Assembly: GCF_023276435.1 (NCBI RefSeq)
Contig: NZ_JALLPO010000004.1
Coordinates: 62,001 to 126,000 of the forward strand
From: Sphaerisporangium perillae
GTDB taxonomy: Bacteria > Actinomycetota > Actinomycetes > Streptosporangiales > Streptosporangiaceae
Length of the DNA stretch: 64,000 bases
Direction: 5' to 3'
The position numbers were made by a program, and so were the translations under genes. Below the pieces are notes generated by a model. The model had not been told where the DNA came from. It made no database searches and was given only the letters and a program-made list of their open reading frames with translations. How positions within the stretch are numbered: the stretch's first letter is position 1; the number at the start of each line of letters is the position of its first letter. This document shows positions 61,305 through 64,000 of the stretch, piece after piece.

Positions 61305-61913
61305 ATGAAATGGGTCCTTTTCGACTACGGAGAAGTGCTGAGTCATGCGCAGCCCGCGGCCGACCGCGAGCGGATGGTGGCGGCCGCGGGCATCGACGCC
61401 GCCGAGTTCTGGCGGGGCTACTGGGAGCACAGGCTGGAGTTCGACCGGGGCACCATGACGCCGGGCGTGTACTGGTCTGAGGTGCTGGACCGCAGGGCGA
61501 GCGACGACGAGGTGGAGCGGCTGATCTCGCTCGACGTCGAGAGCTGGACTCACCCCAACGAGGACGCCGTGGCGGTCCTGTCGGAGTTCAGGCAGGCCGG
61601 GTGCCCGGTGGCGCTGCTGTCCAACGCCCCGGTCTGCGTCGCGGCGGGCGTCGAGAGGCTGCCCTGGATCCAGAACATGAACGCCCGGTTCTACAGCGGT
61701 CACATGGGCCTGGTGAAGCCGGACGCGGAGATCTACCTCAGGGTCGCGGCCGCCCTCGGGGCCCGGCCGGAGGACTTCGTGTTCGTCGACGACCGCCTGG
61801 TGAACGTCAACGGCGCGGAGTCGGCGGGCATGAGCGCCGTCCACTTCCGTGACGCCGAGACCCTGCGCGCCGACCTCAGCCTGGCCCTCGCCGCACCGGA
61901 CCAGACCCTCTGA
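61305..61913 (+). CDS. HAD-IA family hydrolase
   Basis: This 202-residue HAD protein has motif I FDYGEVL, where the second Asp of DxD is replaced by Gly, as in the epoxide-hydrolase N-terminal-like branch. ALLSNAP is motif II, GLVKPDAEIY motif III and VFVDDRLVNVNGAESAG motif IV. It is likely a phosphatase of low-molecular-weight substrates. It lies 19 bp after the lipase-like gene and may be co-transcribed with it. Confidence 0.88.
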   Translation: MKWVLFDYGEVLSHAQPAADRERMVAAAGIDAAEFWRGYWEHRLEFDRGTMTPGVYWSEVLDRRASDDEVERLISLDVESWTHPNEDAVAVLSEFRQAGCPVALLSNAPVCVAAGVERLPWIQNMNARFYSGHMGLVKPDAEIYLRVAAALGARPEDFVFVDDRLVNVNGAESAGMSAVHFRDAETLRADLSLALAAPDQTL

Positions 61914-62022
61914 CCGCCCTCGCGCTCCTGACATGTAGGACACTTCACGCTCTGACCTGCGATGACGTATTGAGCATCCCTTATGCGGGCATACGTATAA
62001 CAACGGAATAACGGAGGCGTGA

Positions 62023-62295
62023 ATGGCTGTCACCGGTATTATCAGTGCGATCATCGTGGGTCTGGTGATCGGTGTGCTCGCGCGGCTTCTCATCCCCGGG
62101 CGGCAGAACATCCCGATCTGGCTCACCATCGTGATCGGCATCGTCGCGGCTCTGATCGGCACGGCCATCGCCGGGGCTCTGGGAGTCGCCACCACCAGAG
62201 GCATCGACTGGATAGAGCTCATCCTGCAGATCATCCTGGCGATCATCGGAGTCCTGCTGGCCAGCACCCTGTACGGCAAACGCAGGGTCACCTGA
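62023..62295 (+). CDS. GlsB/YeaQ/YmgE-type stress-response membrane protein
   Basis: This 90-residue protein has three membrane helices of the GlsB family: IISAIIVGLVIGVLARLLIPG, IWLTIVIGIVAALIGTAIAG and LILQIILAIIGVLLAS. GGAGG precedes the start. Such proteins are often induced by stress. A strong terminator at 62312-62348 follows, so it is a single-gene unit. Confidence 0.92.
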   Translation: MAVTGIISAIIVGLVIGVLARLLIPGRQNIPIWLTIVIGIVAALIGTAIAGALGVATTRGIDWIELILQIILAIIGVLLASTLYGKRRVT

Positions 62296-62311
62296 CCGGC
62301 CCCCGCCGGCC

Positions 62312-62348
62312 GCGAGCCCGCCGGGCCTCATCCGCCCGGCGGGCTCGC
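62312..62348 (+). terminator. Strong terminator after the GlsB-type gene
   Basis: Perfect 15-bp arms GCGAGCCCGCCGGGC and GCCCGGCGGGCTCGC with a 7-nt loop, 17 bp after the stop codon. Confidence 0.8.
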
Positions 62349-62594
62349 CCGCGACCCAGCCTCCCGCGGAGCCCGGCCTCCCCCCGGCGCTCCGCCCGGA
62401 ACGTCCCCCCGCCCGCACGCTTCGCTTCGAACGTCCCCCACCCGCAGGCTTCGCCTGGAATGCCGGAACCGGTCGCCTCCGCGTCGGCGGGCGTTCAACC
62501 ATCCGGGTAGCCCGCCTGCCTGTGCGGCAGGTGTTCACGCGGCCGACATCACGCACTCGCTCGCAGGTCAGCCGGGCAGCCTGCACTAATAGAC
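62349..62594. other. Non-coding stretch with a 30-bp tandem repeat
   Basis: GAACGTCCCCC...CCCGCA-GCTTCGC occurs at 62399-62428 and, with a few changes, at 62429-62457, and a third partial copy begins GAATGCC at 62458. No gene is seen. The end holds the upstream region of phoD. Confidence 0.55.
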
Positions 62595-64000
62595 GTGGAC
62601 CAGAACCCGTCACGCAGAGCGTTCCTGATCGCCGCCGCCGTCGCGGGAGCCGGCGGCCTGATGTCACCCGCCTCCGCCGGCGCGTCCACCACGACCCGGG
62701 GGAGCGTCCAGGCGGCCCCGGCGGGCGCCGGCCGCATCGCACCGGACCCGTTCACGCTGGGCATCGCCTCCGGTGACCCGGCCGCCGACGGGTTCGTGCT
62801 GTGGACCCGGCTCGCGCCCGACCCCCTCGCCCCCGACGGGCACGGCGGCATGCCGGCCCGGGACGCCGAGGTGGGGTGGCAGGTGGCCACCGACGAGCGT
62901 TTCCGCCAGGTGGTGCGCACCGGCACCGCGACCGCCCGTCCCGGATCCGCGCACGCGGTGCACGTGGAGCTCCAGGGCCTCGAGCCGGGACGGGAGTACT
63001 TCTACCGCTTCCGCGCGGGCGGCCACCTCTCCCCGGCCGGACGCACCCGCACCGCGCCCGCCCCGGGCACCACGCCGGCGTCCTTCACCTTCGCGGCCGT
63101 GTCCTGCGCCCAGTACGAGCACGGCTACTACACGGCCTACCGCCGGATGGCGGAGCAGCACCCCGACCTGGTCGTCCACCTCGGCGACTACATCTACGAG
63201 TACTCCGGCGGCGTCTACACGGCGGCCCAGGGCAACGTGCGCGAGCACGTGGGCGGCAAGCTGCAGACGCTCGCCGATTACCGGACGCGGCACGCGCAGT
63301 ACAAGACCGACCCCGACCTCCAGCGCGCCCACCTCAACAGCCCCTGGCTGGTGATCTTCGACGATCACGAGGTCGAGAACAACTGGGCCGGCGACAACCC
63401 GGGCACGCTCGTCCCCGGCTTCGCCGCACGCAAGGCGGCGGGCTTCCAGGCGTACTACGAGCACATGCCGCTGCGCAGGTCCGCCGTCGCCCGGGGCCAC
63501 GGCATCAGGATCAACCGGAGGGTCTCGTGGGGATCCCTCGCGACGTTCCACCTGCTCGACAGCCGGCAGTTCCGCGACGAGCAGCCGTGCGACGACGGCA
63601 TGCGCTCCGGATGCGACGAGCGTCTCGGCCAGGAGCGCGTCATGCTCGGAGCCGACCAGATGAAGTGGCTGGCCGAAGGGCTGTCGTCGGCGCCCGGCGC
63701 CTGGAACCTCATCGCCCAGCAGGTCATCGTCGGCCAGCGCGACTACCACCTCGGCCCCGGCAGGGAGCTGAACGTGGACGCCTGGGACGGCTACCCGGCC
63801 GAGCGCGACAGGCTGCTGGCCACCCTCGCCTCCTCGCCGGCGGGCGACTCCATCGTGCTCACCGGCGACGCCCACGTGGCCTCCGCCTCCGACCTGCCGG
63901 CCGACTTCGACGACCCGGACTCCGCGCGGGTCGGCGTCGAGCTGGTGGCCACCTCCATCTCCAGCGACGGGGACGGCTACCACGACCCGGCCAGGGACGC
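62595..64000 (+). CDS. phoD: PhoD-family alkaline phosphatase/phosphodiesterase (3' end outside window)
   Basis: The frame runs from GTG 62595 to the window end (468 codons visible). The N-terminus has a TAT signal (SRRAFLIAAAVAGAGG). An N-terminal Ig-like domain (FTLGIASGDPAADGFVLWTRLAP) precedes the PhoD phosphatase core: FAAVSCAQYEHGYYTAYRRM, HLGDYIYEY, WLVIFDDHEVENNW and SIVLTGDAHVASASDLP, which hold the metal ligands. PhoD releases phosphate from mono- and diesters outside the cell. A Shine-Dalgarno is not evident, so translation may be leaderless. The C-terminal end is missing. Confidence 0.93.
   Translation, partial: MDQNPSRRAFLIAAAVAGAGGLMSPASAGASTTTRGSVQAAPAGAGRIAPDPFTLGIASGDPAADGFVLWTRLAPDPLAPDGHGGMPARDAEVGWQVATDERFRQVVRTGTATARPGSAHAVHVELQGLEPGREYFYRFRAGGHLSPAGRTRTAPAPGTTPASFTFAAVSCAQYEHGYYTAYRRMAEQHPDLVVHLGDYIYEYSGGVYTAAQGNVREHVGGKLQTLADYRTRHAQYKTDPDLQRAHLNSPWLVIFDDHEVENNWAGDNPGTLVPGFAARKAAGFQAYYEHMPLRRSAVARGHGIRINRRVSWGSLATFHLLDSRQFRDEQPCDDGMRSGCDERLGQERVMLGADQMKWLAEGLSSAPGAWNLIAQQVIVGQRDYHLGPGRELNVDAWDGYPAERDRLLATLASSPAGDSIVLTGDAHVASASDLPADFDDPDSARVGVELVATSISSDGDGYHDPARD

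Noticed and set aside
62664-63983. Long minus-strand frame near the right end
   Set aside because: It is antisense to phoD, whose metal-binding motifs and TAT signal are clear.

Overview
The window is a 64 kb stretch of very high-GC DNA with many GTG starts, GTGA/ATGA start-stop overlaps and several probably leaderless genes. It carries gene families typical of filamentous Actinomycetota: Scr1-type HTH/DUF5753 plus DUF397 pairs, an F420-type LLM oxidoreductase, a DUF5925 AAA ATPase, scattered anti-sigma/STAS/SpoIIE proteins and TAT-exported PhoD. I read it as a chromosomal segment from a Streptosporangiales- or Streptomyces-like organism; the genus cannot be fixed from sequence reading alone. 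No rRNA, tRNA, CRISPR array, prophage or intact insertion sequence was seen.

Layout. 1-4.5 kb: partial PucR-type regulator, PAP2 phosphatase, SRPBCC protein, STAS anti-sigma antagonist, PPK2 and an RsbW-like ATPase. 4.5-10.1 kb: LuxR regulator divergent from a peptide ABC importer (lipoprotein and two permeases, no ATPase genes), then an APH(6)-like kinase. 10.2-17.5 kb: SpoIIE phosphatase, acyltransferase, two unknown small genes, an Scr1/DUF397 module, an MDR reductase, an XRE/membrane-protein pair and a decayed MFS gene. 17.5-22.5 kb: secreted proteins (fasciclin, lipoprotein-like, unknown, two tandem NTF2-like paralogues) and a small S1-domain protein with a perfect stem-loop beside its Shine-Dalgarno. 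22.8-27.3 kb: three translationally coupled peptidases (C39-like, S9, M20). 27.4-30.2 kb: MerB-like protein, AAA ATPase, amidase. 30.3-35.3 kb: mutA-mutB-meaB. 35.4-38 kb: DUF1203, a small unknown, a PAP2-diacylglycerol-kinase fusion.

38-55.4 kb looks like an accessory catabolic region. A 42-residue lipoprotein stub with its own promoter runs into acetoacetate-CoA ligase. PaaX, an MHS-family transporter and a beta-oxidation-like operon (SDR, acyl-CoA ligase, MaoC hydratase, acyl-CoA dehydrogenase) follow. The regulatory block between the SDR and a MarR gene exists twice, as ~150 bp direct repeats flanking a secreted alpha/beta hydrolase. Next come a cupin, a PEP-hydrolase-like TIM barrel and a Tm-1-like protein (a split version of plant Tm-1), divergent from a MocR regulator across a perfect operator, then an HxlR regulator with an 18-bp-period operator divergent from an MDR reductase.

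55.5-64 kb: ordinary housekeeping and accessory genes (zinc-ribbon protein, phosphotransferase, LLM oxidoreductase, SnoaL-like protein, two HAD phosphatases, ArfB, lipase-like hydrolase, GlsB-type membrane protein) and the start of phoD, cut by the window end.

How parts fit together (inference): the peptide importer and the peptidase operon share a 21-bp near-identical upstream element and may form one peptide-scavenging regulon. The 38-49 kb genes plausibly import and degrade a short acyl or aryl acid towards acetoacetyl-CoA. MutAB/MeaB handles methylmalonyl-CoA. The STAS, RsbW-like and SpoIIE proteins are the component types of a partner-switching stress circuit.
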